NCBI GenBank assembly: GCA_009693985.1
Contig: SHWE01000020.1
Span: 1 to 36,495 of the forward strand
DNA length: 36,495 nucleotides
From: Alphaproteobacteria bacterium
GTDB lineage: Bacteria > Pseudomonadota > Alphaproteobacteria > Micropepsales > Micropepsaceae
Direction: 5' to 3'
The notes below the pieces were generated by a model. It ran no database searches and was not told where the DNA came from. It saw only the letters and a list, made by a program, of their open reading frames with translations. A program made the position numbers and the translations under genes. This document shows, piece after piece, positions 9,053-19,834 of the stretch (the first letter of the stretch is position 1; each line of letters begins with the position of its first letter).

Positions 9053-9973
9053 ATGAATTGGATCGCCAATTTCGTCCGCCCACGGATCAAGGGCTTGATG
9101 GGCCGCACGACGGCCAGCTCGGATAATCTGTGGCGCAAATGCACGGGTTGCGGGGAGATGATCTTCCACCGCGACCTCCAGGCCGCGGACAATGTCTGCC
9201 CGCAATGCGGCCATCACATGCGCCTCGGCTCCAAGGAGCGCTTCGCCAAATTGTTCGACGAGGGCGCGCATGAATTGCTGCCGAGCCCCGACGTGCCGCA
9301 GGACCCGCTTCGCTTCCGCGACGACAAGCGATACTCCGACCGGCTGAAGGAATACCGCACTAAGACCTCGCAAACGGACGCGCTGACCGCCGCGCGCGGC
9401 CTGCTCGACGGCATGAAGGTGCTGATTGCGGTGCAGAGCTTCGAATTCATGGGCGGCTCGCTCGGTCTCGCGACGGGTGCGGCGCTGGTTGCTGCCATGC
9501 GTGCCGCGGTCGAAGAGAAACGTCCGTTCATTCTCGTCGTGTCGTCGGGCGGCGCGCGCATGCAGGAGGGCATCCTTTCCCTCATGCAGATGCCGCGCAC
9601 GACGGTCGGCGTCGACATGCTGAACGAAGCGGGGCTGCCCTATATCGTCGTCCTCACCGATCCGACGACCGGCGGCGTCTCGGCGTCTTACGCGATGCTG
9701 GGCGACGTGCACATCGCCGAGCCCGGCGCGCTGATCGGCTTCTCCGGCCCGCGCGTCATCGAACAGACCATCCGCGAAAAACTGCCCGAAGGTTTCCAGC
9801 GCGCCGAATATCTTCTCGATCACGGCATGATCGACATGATCGTGCACCGCCATCAGCTCAAAGAGACGCTCGCGCGGATCTTGCGGCTGTTGACCAAGCG
9901 GCCCTCGCCGGCGCTCAACGGCAAGGGCAATGGTCACGACCGCGATGCGGTCCCGGCTCCCGCGCGAACATGA
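9053..9973 (+). CDS. accD: acetyl-CoA carboxylase carboxyltransferase beta subunit
   Basis: This 306-residue subunit of acetyl-CoA carboxylase, with AccA, moves carboxyl from biotin-BCCP to acetyl-CoA in the first committed step of fatty-acid synthesis. The N-terminal zinc ribbon has C30-x2-C33 and C49-x2-C52 (CTGCG, CPQCG). The crotonase-like domain shows [24 protein letters not shown] and the oxyanion-hole region [11 protein letters not shown]. Its TGA overlaps the folC ATG by 4 bp. Linkage of accD to trpA and folC is common in Alphaproteobacteria. Confidence 0.96.
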   Translation: MNWIANFVRPRIKGLMGRTTASSDNLWRKCTGCGEMIFHRDLQAADNVCPQCGHHMRLGSKERFAKLFDEGAHELLPSPDVPQDPLRFRDDKRYSDRLKEYRTKTSQTDALTAARGLLDGMKVLIAVQSFEFMGGSLGLATGAALVAAMRAAVEEKRPFILVVSSGGARMQEGILSLMQMPRTTVGVDMLNEAGLPYIVVLTDPTTGGVSASYAMLGDVHIAEPGALIGFSGPRVIEQTIREKLPEGFQRAEYLLDHGMIDMIVHRHQLKETLARILRLLTKRPSPALNGKGNGHDRDAVPAPART

Positions 9974-11289
9974 GTTCCCCAGCAGCGCCGAGCGATGCCG
10001 TGCTTGCACGGCTGCTGACGCTTCACCCCAAGCGCATCGATCTGGTGCTCGACCGCGTCGAGCGTCTTCTGGCGGCGCTGGGCAATCCGCAGAAAAGCCT
10101 GCCGCCGGTGATCCACGTCGCCGGCACCAACGGCAAGGGTTCGACCTGCGCTTATTTGCGCGCGATGCTGGAAGGGGCGGGCTTTCGCGTGCACGTCTAT
10201 ACCTCGCCGCATCTGGTGCGCTTCCATGAGCGCATCCGCGTCGCCGGCACGCTCATTCCCGAAGACGAGCTCTCTGACATTCTGGAAGAGTGCGAGACCG
10301 CCAACAAAGGCGAGCCGATCACCTTCTTCGAGATCACCACGGCGGCGGCGTTTCTGGCTTTCGCGCGTCATCCCGCCGATGCGGTGGTGCTCGAAGTGGG
10401 CCTGGGCGGGCGCTGCGATGCGACCAATGTGATCGACAAGCCGGCCGCGGTTTGCATCACCTCGGTCGCGCTCGACCATCAGGAATTCCTCGGCGAGCAT
10501 CTCTCCGCCATCGCCGCGGAGAAGGCCGGCATCATCAAGCCGGGCGCGCCCTGCATCGTCGGACCGCAAGACGAAGAGGCGCGCACCGTCATCGTGCGGC
10601 GCGCCGATCAATCGGGAGCGCCGCTCTCGGTATGGGGCGAGGATTTCGGCGCCCATGAACAACATGGCCGAATGGTCTATCAGGACGGCAGCGGTCTGCT
10701 CGATCTTCCGCTGCCCAAGCTGATCGGGCGGCACCAGATCGCCAATGCGGCGGTCGCCATCGCCGCGCTTCGGCGCATGGGTCCGCGTTGGAGCAAAGAG
10801 CGCGCCATCGAATGGGGTTTGAAGAACGTCGAATGGCCGGGCCGCCTGCAACGGCTGTTGAATGGACCGCTGGTCGATGCGGCGCCAGCCAACGCCGAAG
10901 TGTGGCTTGACGGCGGGCACAATCCGCATGGCGGCGCCGCCGTCGCGCAGAGTATGGCCGATCTCGAGGAGCGCAGTTCCAAGCCGCTCTATCTCATCAG
11001 CGGCATGTTGAAGACGAAAGACGCGACCGGCTATTTCCTTCCCTTCCGGGGTCTCGCGCGCCATGTGACGACGGTGGCGATTGCCGGCGAAACCGCGAGC
11101 CTGGGAGCTGGCGCGCTCTACGATGCGGTGCGCAATGCGGGCATCGAGGCCGCGCCGGCCGACGATCTGTCCGATGCGATGATGCAGGTCGCCGCCTGGT
11201 CGCGCACGCGCGAAGGCGAGGGGCCGCCCCGCATCCTTATCTGCGGGTCGCTTTACCTCGCCGGAAAAGTTTTAGCGGAAAATGGATAG
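9970..11289 (+). CDS. folC: folylpolyglutamate/dihydrofolate synthase
   Basis: This 439-residue ATP-dependent Mur-ligase-fold enzyme adds glutamate to dihydropteroate and folates. The P-loop is GTNGKGST (52-59). [13 protein letters not shown] follows, then the Omega-loop segment [14 protein letters not shown] and [16 protein letters not shown]. The Mg-binding [11 protein letters not shown] and the C-terminal LDGGHNPHG are also present. It starts by ATGA overlap with accD and closes the plus-strand biosynthetic run. It converges with trxA, with only 3 bp between stop codons and no room for a separate terminator. Confidence 0.95.
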   Translation: MSSPAAPSDAVLARLLTLHPKRIDLVLDRVERLLAALGNPQKSLPPVIHVAGTNGKGSTCAYLRAMLEGAGFRVHVYTSPHLVRFHERIRVAGTLIPEDELSDILEECETANKGEPITFFEITTAAAFLAFARHPADAVVLEVGLGGRCDATNVIDKPAAVCITSVALDHQEFLGEHLSAIAAEKAGIIKPGAPCIVGPQDEEARTVIVRRADQSGAPLSVWGEDFGAHEQHGRMVYQDGSGLLDLPLPKLIGRHQIANAAVAIAALRRMGPRWSKERAIEWGLKNVEWPGRLQRLLNGPLVDAAPANAEVWLDGGHNPHGGAAVAQSMADLEERSSKPLYLISGMLKTKDATGYFLPFRGLARHVTTVAIAGETASLGAGALYDAVRNAGIEAAPADDLSDAMMQVAAWSRTREGEGPPRILICGSLYLAGKVLAENG

Positions 11290-11292
11290 ACG

Positions 11293-11610
11293 CTAGATCG
11301 AAGCGTCGATCCATTCCTTGATCTTGGTCTTGGGCAGCGCGCCGACCTTGGTGGCGGCGACCTGGCCGTGTTGGAAGATCATCAGCGTCGGAATTCCCCT
11401 GACGCCATATTTGGTCGGCACCTGCGGGTTCTCGTCGATATTGATCTTCGCGACGATGAGCTTGCCGGTATATTCGGTAGCCAATTCTTCCAGCGCGGGC
11501 GCGATCATGCGGCAGGGACCGCACCATTCAGCCCAGAAATCCACGACGACAGGCGTCTTGGAATCCAGGACATCGGCCTGGAAGCTGGCATCGGTGACTT
11601 TCAGGGTCAT
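11293..11610 (-). CDS. trxA: thioredoxin
   Basis: This 105-residue cytosolic disulfide reductase has the canonical WCGPC active site (C30 and C33, in [14 protein letters not shown]), a buried acidic strand VVVDFW, and the cis-Pro loop [11 protein letters not shown]. The length matches the classical E. coli TrxA class. Its redox partner would be thioredoxin reductase, which is not in the window. It is 52 bp downstream of addA on the same strand, the last member of the tsaE-addA-trxA run. Confidence 0.96.
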   Translation of the reverse strand: MTLKVTDASFQADVLDSKTPVVVDFWAEWCGPCRMIAPALEELATEYTGKLIVAKINIDENPQVPTKYGVRGIPTLMIFQHGQVAATKVGALPKTKIKEWIDASI

Positions 11611-11662
11611 GAAAACCTCTTATTAGCGCATGGCCTGAAAATAGGAATGCGCACCCCCTGGG

Positions 11663-14600
11663 TCAAGTTGCATCTAATCGCTTCGCAATACGCGCGATTT
11701 CGGCGTCGAGCAGCGCGGGCGGTAGCGGCATGAGTCGCGCGCCGTCCGTCCACACCAGCGCGCAATCGATTCGCTTGCCCGGATAGATCTTATGTAGCGC
11801 AGCGCGATAGAGCGCCATTTGGGCGCGATAAAGCGCCGGCGTGTCCTCGGCGCTTTCGGGCGGGGGACGATTGGTCTTGAAATCGGCGATCAGGACGGAA
11901 TCGTCCGTCACCGCCAGACGGTCGATCTGACCACTGATGCGGGCGTTGAGCTCGGGGAGATGCGCGGTCACCGCGACTTCGGCGCGGCTGCCTTGCGCAA
12001 AGAGGGCCGCGAAGAGTTTGTGATCGAGGATGGCGAAGGTCTCTTTGGTGAGGGCCTGCGCGTCGGCCGCGTCCAACCCGCTTCGCGTCAGATAAGAGAG
12101 CGCCGCCGTCTCGCGTTGATCGGCGGGAAGCTCCGGCAGGCGCGCCAGCAGCGCATGAACCAGAAGCCCGCGCTGGAACCGCTTGCCGTTCTCGCCGAGC
12201 GGAGAGGTGGCCGGGAACTCGTCCATGCCGGCGGCTTCCGAGGGACGTAGCAGGCGCGGCGCTTGTTCCTTCGGCGCCGGCTTTGAAAGAAAGCCAGGCA
12301 GCGTCGGTTCCGCGCCGCGCTTGCCGGCCTCGCGGGCGCTGCCGCGCGTCACGGTGTCGCCGAAGGCGATCAGCGTCTCGTCGCCGTCCTGTTCCTCGCG
12401 CCCCATGCCGCGTGCCGCCGCTTCGAGATGCGGATACCAGGATTCCGGCTTCACGCCGTGCTTCGATTCATAGCCGCACAGGATCAGCCATTCGCGCGCC
12501 CGCGTCAGCGCGACATAGAGCAGGCGGCGATATTCGCGCATCTCGCGAAGGCGCGCTTCGTTCTTGGCGCCCGTCACAGGCGCGGTCTCGAGCGCTTTCG
12601 GCACGCCGAAGAAGACGCAATCCTCCGTATACAGAAGTCCGGACCTCGCGGCATGGTCGGGAATTTGCGCGGTGTCCGGCACGATGACGATGTTCGCTTC
12701 AAGCCCCTTGGCACCGTGCACGGTCATTACCCGAATTTGCCCCGCGCCTTCGTCCATGTCGCGTTTGATCTCGGAAGCGCCTTTGGCGAACCAGTCGAGG
12801 AAGCTCTCGAGCGAGGGCGGGTGGGCGCTTTCATGGGCCAATGCGAGGGCAAGAAATTCGTCAATCGCATCGGCGGCTTCCGCGCCCAGCCGCGCGACAA
12901 GTTTCTTGCGCAGGCCCTTGCCCAACGCACGTGCGTAGAATTCGAACGGCGCCACGAAATCGGCTTGGCTAAGGGCGGCGGCGAGGAATTCATGCGCGGC
13001 GGCGAAATTCGGCTCGTCCTTTCGTGCGACAAGCGCGTTCCACAGCGGTTCCCTTCGTCCATGAGCCAGCGCGAAGAGATGTTCCTCCGACAATCCGACC
13101 AGCGGCGATTTCAGCAGCGCCGCTAGCGTCAAATCGTCTTCGGGCAACAAAGCGAAACGCCCCAGCGCGACGAGATCGGCTATCGCGATCTGTTCCGAAA
13201 GCACCATGCGGTCGGCGCCCGCGACCGCCACGCCGCGCATCTGCAATTGACGGATCATCTCTTCGGTGAAGGCGTTGCGGCGGCGCACCAGGATCATGAT
13301 GTCGCCGGGCGTAATGGCGCGGGCGCTTCCGGGCAGCATCGTGCCGTCATTGAGCCAGCCCGCGATCCGCTTGGCGATGCTTTCCGCAAGCTGCACGGCG
13401 GAGGAATCCTTGGCCGGTTGATCGACCGGGTCCCAAAGATCGTGGGCAGGCGCATCCGGCGCCTTCACCGCGGGCCATAATTCGATCCGCCCGGTCTCTT
13501 TGCGGTGCGGATCGTGGTGGATGGCATCGCCGCTCGACGTCAGGCCTTCGCGCGCGCCCTCGCTCGCGAAGACGGTATCGACGAATTCGAGCACCGCACG
13601 CGTGCTGCGCCGCGAGATGGCCGGGCGCAAATCCGCGAAGGGAAGCTCGGCGCCCTCCGCGCGGCCTTTGAATTCAACGCGGCGATTGCCGAATTCGACC
13701 GGGTCGGCGCCCTGGAAGCTGAAGATCGATTGCTTCTCGTCGCCGACCGCGAACAGCGTGCGGGGCCGCATCCCTTCGCGCGCGCCTTTGCCCGCGAAAA
13801 ACTCCTCCGCCAATTTGGCGACGATGCGCCATTGTTCCGGGCTGGTGTCCTGCGCCTCATCGACAAGGATGTGTTCGAGCCCGCCATCGAGCTTGTAGAG
13901 CACCCAGGAGGCGGCATCCTGACGGTCGAGCAGGTTCAGCGTGTGGCGCACGAGATCGTCGTAATCGAGCCCGGCCCGTTCGCGCTTCAGGCGGTCATAG
14001 GTCTTCAGCACGGCCAGCGAGACGGTCATCAGCGCTTCGGTCAGCGTCGCGGTGACCACCGCTTTGCGCCGTTCCTCCATCGCGACGAAACGGTCGCGCA
14101 AACTCTCGAATGTCGCGAACAATTGCGGCTCGGCGTCGATCAGCTTCTTGGTCGCGATCTGCTTGCGCGGGCCGTCCTTGGTAAGAAAAATCGCGCGCAG
14201 CAAGGGAAGGAACTCGGCTCCCATGCCGCGGCCGACGAAACGGGTCAGGCTTTCTCCGTATTTGCGGTCATTGACGGAGCCGCCGAGCAGCCATTTCGCC
14301 ACGCGCTCGCAATCGCCGCGCTCGGCTCCGATCTTGTCGCAGAACTGCGCCAGCACGGCGTTCTCGTCTTCGCCCTCGGCCACCGACAGGGCTTTGCGCA
14401 AATGCGCGAAGAAACGCGCCTCGTCGCCGTGCTTTTCCAAAAGCGCCCGTAATTTGCCGCCGCCGGCGATGGCCGCATCCAGAATATCGGCGAAGCGCGT
14501 ATCGGCGGCGCGCACCGCCAGCGTCGCCACCGCCTCGGCCAGCGGCGACTCGCCGCGCGCCGCGCGCTCCAACACGTTGCGCCGCGCCGTTGCCATCGCT

Positions 14601-15049
14601 TCGGCGGCGGCGCGCTCGTCGAGCACGGTGAAGCGCGGCGCGATCCCGGCCTCGACCGGAAAGCGCGACAGCACATGCTGGCAGAAGGAATGGATGGTCT
14701 GGATCTTGAGGCCGCCCGGCGTTTCGAGCGCCTGCGCGAACAAAGTGCGCGCCCGGCGCAGCGCCTCGGCGTCCGGCGTGGCGGCGCCGACGGACATCAA
14801 CGCCGCCGCCAGCGCATCGTCGGGCAGCAGCGCCCATTCGCCCAGCCGCTCGAACAGCCGCTTCGCCATTTCGGCGGCGGCCGCCTTGGTGTAGGTGAGG
14901 CAGAGAATGCGCTCGGGCTTGGCGCCGGCATTGAGCAGCCGCGTGACCCGGTCGGTGAGGAGATAAGTTTTGCCCGCACCCGCATTTGCGGACACCCAGG
15001 CCGAGGCGGTGGGGTCGGTCGCTTGGGCAACGATGTCGGCGGCGTTCAT
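11663..15049 (-). CDS. addA: double-strand break repair helicase-nuclease AddA
   Basis: This 1128-residue UvrD-like helicase with a C-terminal RecB-type nuclease works with AddB to process double-strand ends for RecA. Walker A is SANAGAGKTYLL (K27). Walker B is ILVDEAQDTSPEQW, followed by AVGDEKQSIFSFQGADP. Helicase motif V is MTVHGAKGLEANIV, and motif VI is RRLLYVALTRARE. The nuclease signature LIADFKTNRP lies near residues 1053-1062, with catalytic D1056 and K1058. The start at 15049 overlaps the addB stop (ATGA), which rules out an open extension of eight codons. The length is typical for alphaproteobacterial AddA. Confidence 0.95.
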   Translation of the reverse strand: MNAADIVAQATDPTASAWVSANAGAGKTYLLTDRVTRLLNAGAKPERILCLTYTKAAAAEMAKRLFERLGEWALLPDDALAAALMSVGAATPDAEALRRARTLFAQALETPGGLKIQTIHSFCQHVLSRFPVEAGIAPRFTVLDERAAAEAMATARRNVLERAARGESPLAEAVATLAVRAADTRFADILDAAIAGGGKLRALLEKHGDEARFFAHLRKALSVAEGEDENAVLAQFCDKIGAERGDCERVAKWLLGGSVNDRKYGESLTRFVGRGMGAEFLPLLRAIFLTKDGPRKQIATKKLIDAEPQLFATFESLRDRFVAMEERRKAVVTATLTEALMTVSLAVLKTYDRLKRERAGLDYDDLVRHTLNLLDRQDAASWVLYKLDGGLEHILVDEAQDTSPEQWRIVAKLAEEFFAGKGAREGMRPRTLFAVGDEKQSIFSFQGADPVEFGNRRVEFKGRAEGAELPFADLRPAISRRSTRAVLEFVDTVFASEGAREGLTSSGDAIHHDPHRKETGRIELWPAVKAPDAPAHDLWDPVDQPAKDSSAVQLAESIAKRIAGWLNDGTMLPGSARAITPGDIMILVRRRNAFTEEMIRQLQMRGVAVAGADRMVLSEQIAIADLVALGRFALLPEDDLTLAALLKSPLVGLSEEHLFALAHGRREPLWNALVARKDEPNFAAAHEFLAAALSQADFVAPFEFYARALGKGLRKKLVARLGAEAADAIDEFLALALAHESAHPPSLESFLDWFAKGASEIKRDMDEGAGQIRVMTVHGAKGLEANIVIVPDTAQIPDHAARSGLLYTEDCVFFGVPKALETAPVTGAKNEARLREMREYRRLLYVALTRAREWLILCGYESKHGVKPESWYPHLEAAARGMGREEQDGDETLIAFGDTVTRGSAREAGKRGAEPTLPGFLSKPAPKEQAPRLLRPSEAAGMDEFPATSPLGENGKRFQRGLLVHALLARLPELPADQRETAALSYLTRSGLDAADAQALTKETFAILDHKLFAALFAQGSRAEVAVTAHLPELNARISGQIDRLAVTDDSVLIADFKTNRPPPESAEDTPALYRAQMALYRAALHKIYPGKRIDCALVWTDGARLMPLPPALLDAEIARIAKRLDAT

Positions 15050-17994
15050 TCGTCCGCCTCGCCGCGCGACCATTCGCGCACCCGGGCGAGATGGTCGTAA
15101 TCGCCCTCGTCGCAGATGCTGAACGGCATCTCGCGCGACCGATAGGGCTGCCCGGCATCGTCATAGCGCGCGACTTGGCGTGTCAGCCGCGCCAATGCTT
15201 CCTCGGCGAGGATATTGGGGGAGACATCCGCGACGCGATCTTCGCCCGGCGGTTCGCCTCCGGTCAGCCGGATATGCACCAGCTCCTTGACCACATCGGC
15301 GCGCGTCTCGCCGAATGCGCCGCGCAGCAACATCGCGGCTTCGAGCGGCAATTGCGCCGCGATCAAAGCCTCGATCTGCTTGTCGCTCGGCACGCGGCCC
15401 GTCTTGTAGTCGAGGATGGCGGCGCTGCCGTCGGGGTAGATATCGATGCGGTCGGCGCAGCCCGTCAGCGTGAATGGCGTGGCGGCGGGAATTTCCAACG
15501 TGCCCTGCAATTCAACCGCGCTGCGCGCGATTGTGGTGCGCCGGGCGCTCTCATAGTCGATGAACCAGCGCGCCGCGCGGATAAACCGTGGCCGCCACAG
15601 CGCCAGAACGGCAGGGGACGCGCCTTTCTCCGCGAAGGCTTCGTCGCCGAAGCGCAAGAGTTCGTCGAGCGCGTTGTCCGGCAGATGGTTCGGGAAAGCG
15701 CGCAGGAATTTTTCCAGCGCGAGATGGATGGCGGTACCGCGCTGGCGGGGGCCGGGCTCCTCGTCGATCGGATCGAGCGGTCTGAGCTTCAATATGTATT
15801 TCGCATAGATCGCATAGGGATCGCGCAGCCAGGTCTCGATATCGGTGACGCGCAAATTGCGCGGCCGCGCGAGGACGGGCGGACGCGGCGAGGGGCGCGG
15901 ACAACGCGGCTCGCGCGGTGCGGTGTCGAGATCGCGCGCCCATTGCGCGGGCTGTTCGGCCGCCAGCGCATGATCAAATCCGAGGCCCTTCGCCAATTGC
16001 TTGATGCGCAACAGCCAGCGCGAAGCGACGGTCGGCGTGCCGTTCTCCTTCAGCGCGCGCGTCATCAGCACGGCGCGCGATGCGGCAAGGCTGGCGAAGT
16101 CGTGCGCGGCGAGACCGGTGCGCCGTTCGGGCGGCTCGAGCCCTAGCCCTGCGCGCATCGGGCGCGACAGAAAAGGATCGGTCGCGGCTTCCGCCGGCCA
16201 GGTTCCTTCGTTGAGCGAGGACAGAATGACGAGATCGAAATCGAGCAGGCGCGCTTCGAGCGGACCCAGAATCGCGATGCGCGGATGAAGATTGTAGGTG
16301 GGACGGACGGCCTTCAATTCGGCCAGGTCGCGGAACAGCTCCGCATAGCTGCGCGCGTCGCAACTGCCGATGTCGTCGCCGTCGCGGATCAGCTCGGCGA
16401 TGAAATGCGCCGCCGCTTCGCCCGCTTGTCCACGCCAGAGCACATCAGCGCCGCTCTCGGAATCGGTTGCCGCCAACGCTTCGGCGGCTTGCCCATGCGC
16501 GGCGGCGATCGCGCCCAGCTTCGTATCGGGCGCGGCCAGCGCGTCCGCGAAGGGTTGCAGGATGCGCGCGACGCTTGCGAACCATTCCTGCAAGGCCTTC
16601 GGCGCATCCTTTTTCATCAGAAGCGTGGCGATGGCGCCTAGCCCGGCCTCGGGCCGCAAGCCGCGCAAGGCCTTCATTTCCAATTGGCGTACGGCCTTGC
16701 GGAAATTCGCGCGCAGGTTCCCGCCGCCCGCCAATGGATGCTTCAACAAAGAGAGCAGCGCGACAGGCGAAAAACCGTCCGCCGCGGCGCGCGCCAGCAG
16801 CGCCAGGAACGCGGCGGGCGGCGTGCGCGACAACTTCGTGCCGGCGGAATCATCGATGGCGATGTCCCAGCGCGTCAATTCGGCGGCGACGCGGCGCGCG
16901 AGGCTGCGGTCGGGCGTCACCAAAGCGGCGGTGCGGCCCGGCGTTTCCAGCGCCTCGCGCAAGGCGCAGGCGATGGCGAGGGCTTCCTCGCGCGGATCGC
17001 GTAGCTCCAGCAGCGCGAAATTCGCGAAGCCTTGCGCAAAGTTGTGTCCGCTTTGTTCGAGGAGATCGCGCCAGGCATGGGTCGTCGGCGGCGGCCGCAA
17101 CGCTTGGGACAGGAACCCAACGCGCGCCTCGCGGCCCTCATAGGAGGACGGCAGCGGCGACCAGTTTTTTACGTCCTCGCGGGCGGCCCCGATATGGATG
17201 AGCAATTGGCGAAGTCCGTATTGCGCGTGGCCCGCATCGGTCGCATCCCAGGCTTGCGCGTCCAGCTCGGTATCGAGGCCGGGAAGCACGACCGCGCCGG
17301 TCGGAAGATGCGCGATCACCTTCAACAGCTCCGCCGTCGCCGGGATCGAGCCGGTGGAGCCGGCGGCGATCACAGGCGCATGCGGCGGATGGGCGGCCAA
17401 ATGCGCCGCGAGCCGGCGCAAATGCGTGTCGCGGCGGGCGGCGGGCTCGACCGCGTCCTCGGCCTCCAGCAATTTCGGCCATTGCTCCGAAACAATGCGC
17501 AGGAATTTCACCACCTCCTGCCAATGCTCGGCGAATCTGTCCTCCGCGAGCCCGTCGAGTTTCGCGAGGTCCGCGCCTTGCGTCACCGCCTCGTTGAGAA
17601 AACGCGCCAGCTCGCCCGCATGCATCGCGGCTTGCGCCAGCGAGAGAGCGGACCCGCGCCTCTCGCTCCAGCGCTGCACCAGGCGCGCCAGCAGAAGCCG
17701 GCGGCGCAGCGGCTTCACCGCCGGTTTCAGCAGAAAATCATCCGCATAAGGATCGAAGAGAATTTCGTCCTCATCGACGTCGCCGAGCGCGATCAGCCGC
17801 GGCAGCAATGCTGCCCCCGACAGCGTCTCGGCGAAGGCATCGCGCAAGGCGCGTCCGGCGCGCCGTGTCGGCACCAGCACGGTCGTATCGGCAAGCAGCA
17901 GCGGATCGCGCGCGGTGCGTTCGACGATTCCGACGGCCAGCGCGCGCGCGAAAGGAATGCCGGCCGGGATTGAAAAGACGCTTGGGGCGGCCAT
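15046..17994 (-). CDS. addB: double-strand break repair protein AddB
   Basis: This 982-residue partner of AddA has a degenerate helicase half without a clear Walker A and a C-terminal PD-(D/E)XK nuclease. The nuclease motif is AAILDYKTGRVP with K near residue 864. Upstream are RNLRVTDIETWLRDPYAIYAKYIL and RGTAIHLALEKFLR, typical nuclease-domain approaches. The C-terminal Cys cluster that holds an Fe-S centre in Bacillus AddB is not visible, with only a lone Cys in SICDEGD. The start at 17994 shares a base with the upstream stop (TGATG), which fixes it against a 25-codon open extension. Confidence 0.92.
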   Translation of the reverse strand: MAAPSVFSIPAGIPFARALAVGIVERTARDPLLLADTTVLVPTRRAGRALRDAFAETLSGAALLPRLIALGDVDEDEILFDPYADDFLLKPAVKPLRRRLLLARLVQRWSERRGSALSLAQAAMHAGELARFLNEAVTQGADLAKLDGLAEDRFAEHWQEVVKFLRIVSEQWPKLLEAEDAVEPAARRDTHLRRLAAHLAAHPPHAPVIAAGSTGSIPATAELLKVIAHLPTGAVVLPGLDTELDAQAWDATDAGHAQYGLRQLLIHIGAAREDVKNWSPLPSSYEGREARVGFLSQALRPPPTTHAWRDLLEQSGHNFAQGFANFALLELRDPREEALAIACALREALETPGRTAALVTPDRSLARRVAAELTRWDIAIDDSAGTKLSRTPPAAFLALLARAAADGFSPVALLSLLKHPLAGGGNLRANFRKAVRQLEMKALRGLRPEAGLGAIATLLMKKDAPKALQEWFASVARILQPFADALAAPDTKLGAIAAAHGQAAEALAATDSESGADVLWRGQAGEAAAHFIAELIRDGDDIGSCDARSYAELFRDLAELKAVRPTYNLHPRIAILGPLEARLLDFDLVILSSLNEGTWPAEAATDPFLSRPMRAGLGLEPPERRTGLAAHDFASLAASRAVLMTRALKENGTPTVASRWLLRIKQLAKGLGFDHALAAEQPAQWARDLDTAPREPRCPRPSPRPPVLARPRNLRVTDIETWLRDPYAIYAKYILKLRPLDPIDEEPGPRQRGTAIHLALEKFLRAFPNHLPDNALDELLRFGDEAFAEKGASPAVLALWRPRFIRAARWFIDYESARRTTIARSAVELQGTLEIPAATPFTLTGCADRIDIYPDGSAAILDYKTGRVPSDKQIEALIAAQLPLEAAMLLRGAFGETRADVVKELVHIRLTGGEPPGEDRVADVSPNILAEEALARLTRQVARYDDAGQPYRSREMPFSICDEGDYDHLARVREWSRGEADE

Positions 17995-18731
17995 CAGGGC
18001 TCGCGGACGAGATCGCTCAGGAATGCGTCGGCTTCCTCGAGTCCCTCCGGAGTGCCGACATGGATCCATTGCCCGTCAAGACGAATGCCGCGCAACCGTC
18101 CGCGTTCGATCGCTTTGTCCCATAGCGGGTTGATCGAGAAGCGGCCCTTGGGCGCACCGTCGAACAGGCGCGGATGGACGATCTGCACGCCGGTCCAGAC
18201 GAAGGGCGCGAGCTTCATCTCGGCGCGCCGCGTCAGCCCGCCGAACGCATCCATGTCGAAATCGCCGCGCCCATCATAGCCGAGCGCCCGCGTCGTCGTC
18301 GCCAGCAGCATCAGCGCGTCCATGTCGTCCGGTTTCCACGCCGCCTTCATGCGCGCCAGCGCCGAGCCAATGTCCTCGACCCAGAGCGAATCCGAATTGT
18401 GGGTGATGAAGGGCTCGCCCTCGAAATAGGGAAGCGCCTTCGCCACCGCGCCGCCAGTGTCGAGAATGGCGTCGGTCTCGTCGCAAATTTCGATTTTTAC
18501 GTGCTTGTCTTTCTTGCTGCGCTTCTCAAGATGCGCGACCAGCATCTCGGCTTTGTAATGCACGTTGACGACGATGAATTTGACGCCGTTCGCGGCCAGC
18601 CGGTCGATGGCATAATCGATCAGCGCTTTGCCCTTGAGCTCGATCAGCGGTTTGGGCTTGACGGCGGTGTAGGGCGCCATGCGCGTGCCGAGCCCGGCCG
18701 CCAGGATCATCGCGCGCGTGAGTGCGCTCAT
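17994..18731 (-). CDS. murU: MurU-like N-acetylmuramate-1-phosphate uridylyltransferase
   Basis: This 245-residue nucleotidyltransferase begins with the signature MILAAGLGTRMAPYTAVKPKPL (G13, R17 and K25 at the NTP site). It also has NGVKFIVVNVHY, the Mg-binding ITHNSDSLW and WIHVGTPEGLEEA near the end. In the AmgK-MurU pathway of Pseudomonas it makes UDP-MurNAc from MurNAc-1-phosphate, recycling peptidoglycan around the MurA step. The assignment rests on the adjacent kinase gene as well as on the fold. Mannose- or glucose-1-phosphate use cannot be excluded from motifs alone. It overlaps the upstream kinase gene by 4 bp (ATGA). Confidence 0.82.
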   Translation of the reverse strand: MSALTRAMILAAGLGTRMAPYTAVKPKPLIELKGKALIDYAIDRLAANGVKFIVVNVHYKAEMLVAHLEKRSKKDKHVKIEICDETDAILDTGGAVAKALPYFEGEPFITHNSDSLWVEDIGSALARMKAAWKPDDMDALMLLATTTRALGYDGRGDFDMDAFGGLTRRAEMKLAPFVWTGVQIVHPRLFDGAPKGRFSINPLWDKAIERGRLRGIRLDGQWIHVGTPEGLEEADAFLSDLVREP

Positions 18732-19834
18732 GCGGGCGTCCTTTCCGCGATGGTCCGCAGCCGTTTGGGAATGGCGCGGTCGTACCAGGCTTTCAACGGC
18801 TCCAGCGCTGGGTGGGCGAGGTCGCCTTCCATGTAGCGCCAGACGCGCGGCAGGAACGCCAGATAGCGCGGTTTGGCATCGCGCTTGGCGAGGCGGGCGA
18901 AGATGCCGATGATCTTGGCGTTGCGCTGTGCCGCGAAGAGAGCGGCGGAGGCGTGGAAGTCCGCTTTGTTGCCGGTGCCGCTGGAAGCGAGATAGCGCGC
19001 CGTCATCGCGTGGGCCAATTGCGGCGCCACATCGCGCCGCGCGTCTTCCAGAAGCGAGATGAGATCGTAGGCGGTGGAGCCCGCGACCGCGTCCTGGAAA
19101 TCAATCACGCCGACGCGGGCGAGCCCCTGGTGGCGGCCGCGCCACAGCAGATTCTGCGCGTGAAAATCGCGATGCACGAAGACGGACGCCCCGGTATTGA
19201 CCTCGCGCAAGGCCGCGCGCCACAAAGCGCGGTGCTCCGCCGCTTCGTCGGCGCGAACCGCCCGGCCTAGCGCCGCCGGCATGAACCATTCGGTCAAGAG
19301 ATCGGTTTCGGCCAGGAGGGCCGTGTCGTCATAGGCAAAGAGCGGCAAAGCCGGCGCCAGCGATGCGGGCGCCGGCGCCGCATGCAGCCGGACCAGCGCG
19401 TCGATGGCGGCTTCGTAGAGGCCGAGCTCGTCGGCGCCCTTGGCGATAATATCCGTATACAGATCGTCTCCCAGATCCTCGATGATGAGGAAGCCGGTCT
19501 TCGCGTCGGCGGCCAGAATCTCGGGCGCCGCAAGGCCGGATTTGCGCAAATATTCCGAGGCCGCGATGAAGCGCCGGCAATCGACCCCGGCAAGACGCGC
19601 CGTCGCGTTGTAGCCGAGCGCGCGCCGTTCCTCCGGCGTCGCGGTGGGCGGCGCGCTTCCGCCTTCCGCGTGCTGCGGCTGATCCATCAGCATGGCGGTG
19701 CGCCCATTCATGCGCAGCCGCGTGTAATGGCGCGTCGAGGCGTCGCCGGGCAGCTTCTCCAATTGGGCGGCGCCCCAGCCGGACTCGGCGAGGAAGGCGC
19801 GGGCGGCATCGTCGCGAAGGGCGCTCGCGCTCAT
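18728..19834 (-). CDS. amgK: AmgK-like N-acetylmuramate/N-acetylglucosamine kinase
   Basis: This 368-residue protein has the aminoglycoside-phosphotransferase fold. Motifs are GDASTRHYTRL (30-40, nucleotide loop), the hinge LIIEDLGDDLY and the catalytic loop VHRDFHAQNLLW with D223. VIDFQDAVAGSTAYDL follows, with Mg-binding D245. Paired with the next gene it should phosphorylate recycled MurNAc at C1. Many genomes label this family simply as a phosphotransferase linked to TsaE. The start at 19834 overlaps the tsaE stop (ATGA); a 45-codon open extension is a tsaE shadow. Confidence 0.82.
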   Translation of the reverse strand: MSASALRDDAARAFLAESGWGAAQLEKLPGDASTRHYTRLRMNGRTAMLMDQPQHAEGGSAPPTATPEERRALGYNATARLAGVDCRRFIAASEYLRKSGLAAPEILAADAKTGFLIIEDLGDDLYTDIIAKGADELGLYEAAIDALVRLHAAPAPASLAPALPLFAYDDTALLAETDLLTEWFMPAALGRAVRADEAAEHRALWRAALREVNTGASVFVHRDFHAQNLLWRGRHQGLARVGVIDFQDAVAGSTAYDLISLLEDARRDVAPQLAHAMTARYLASSGTGNKADFHASAALFAAQRNAKIIGIFARLAKRDAKPRYLAFLPRVWRYMEGDLAHPALEPLKAWYDRAIPKRLRTIAERTPA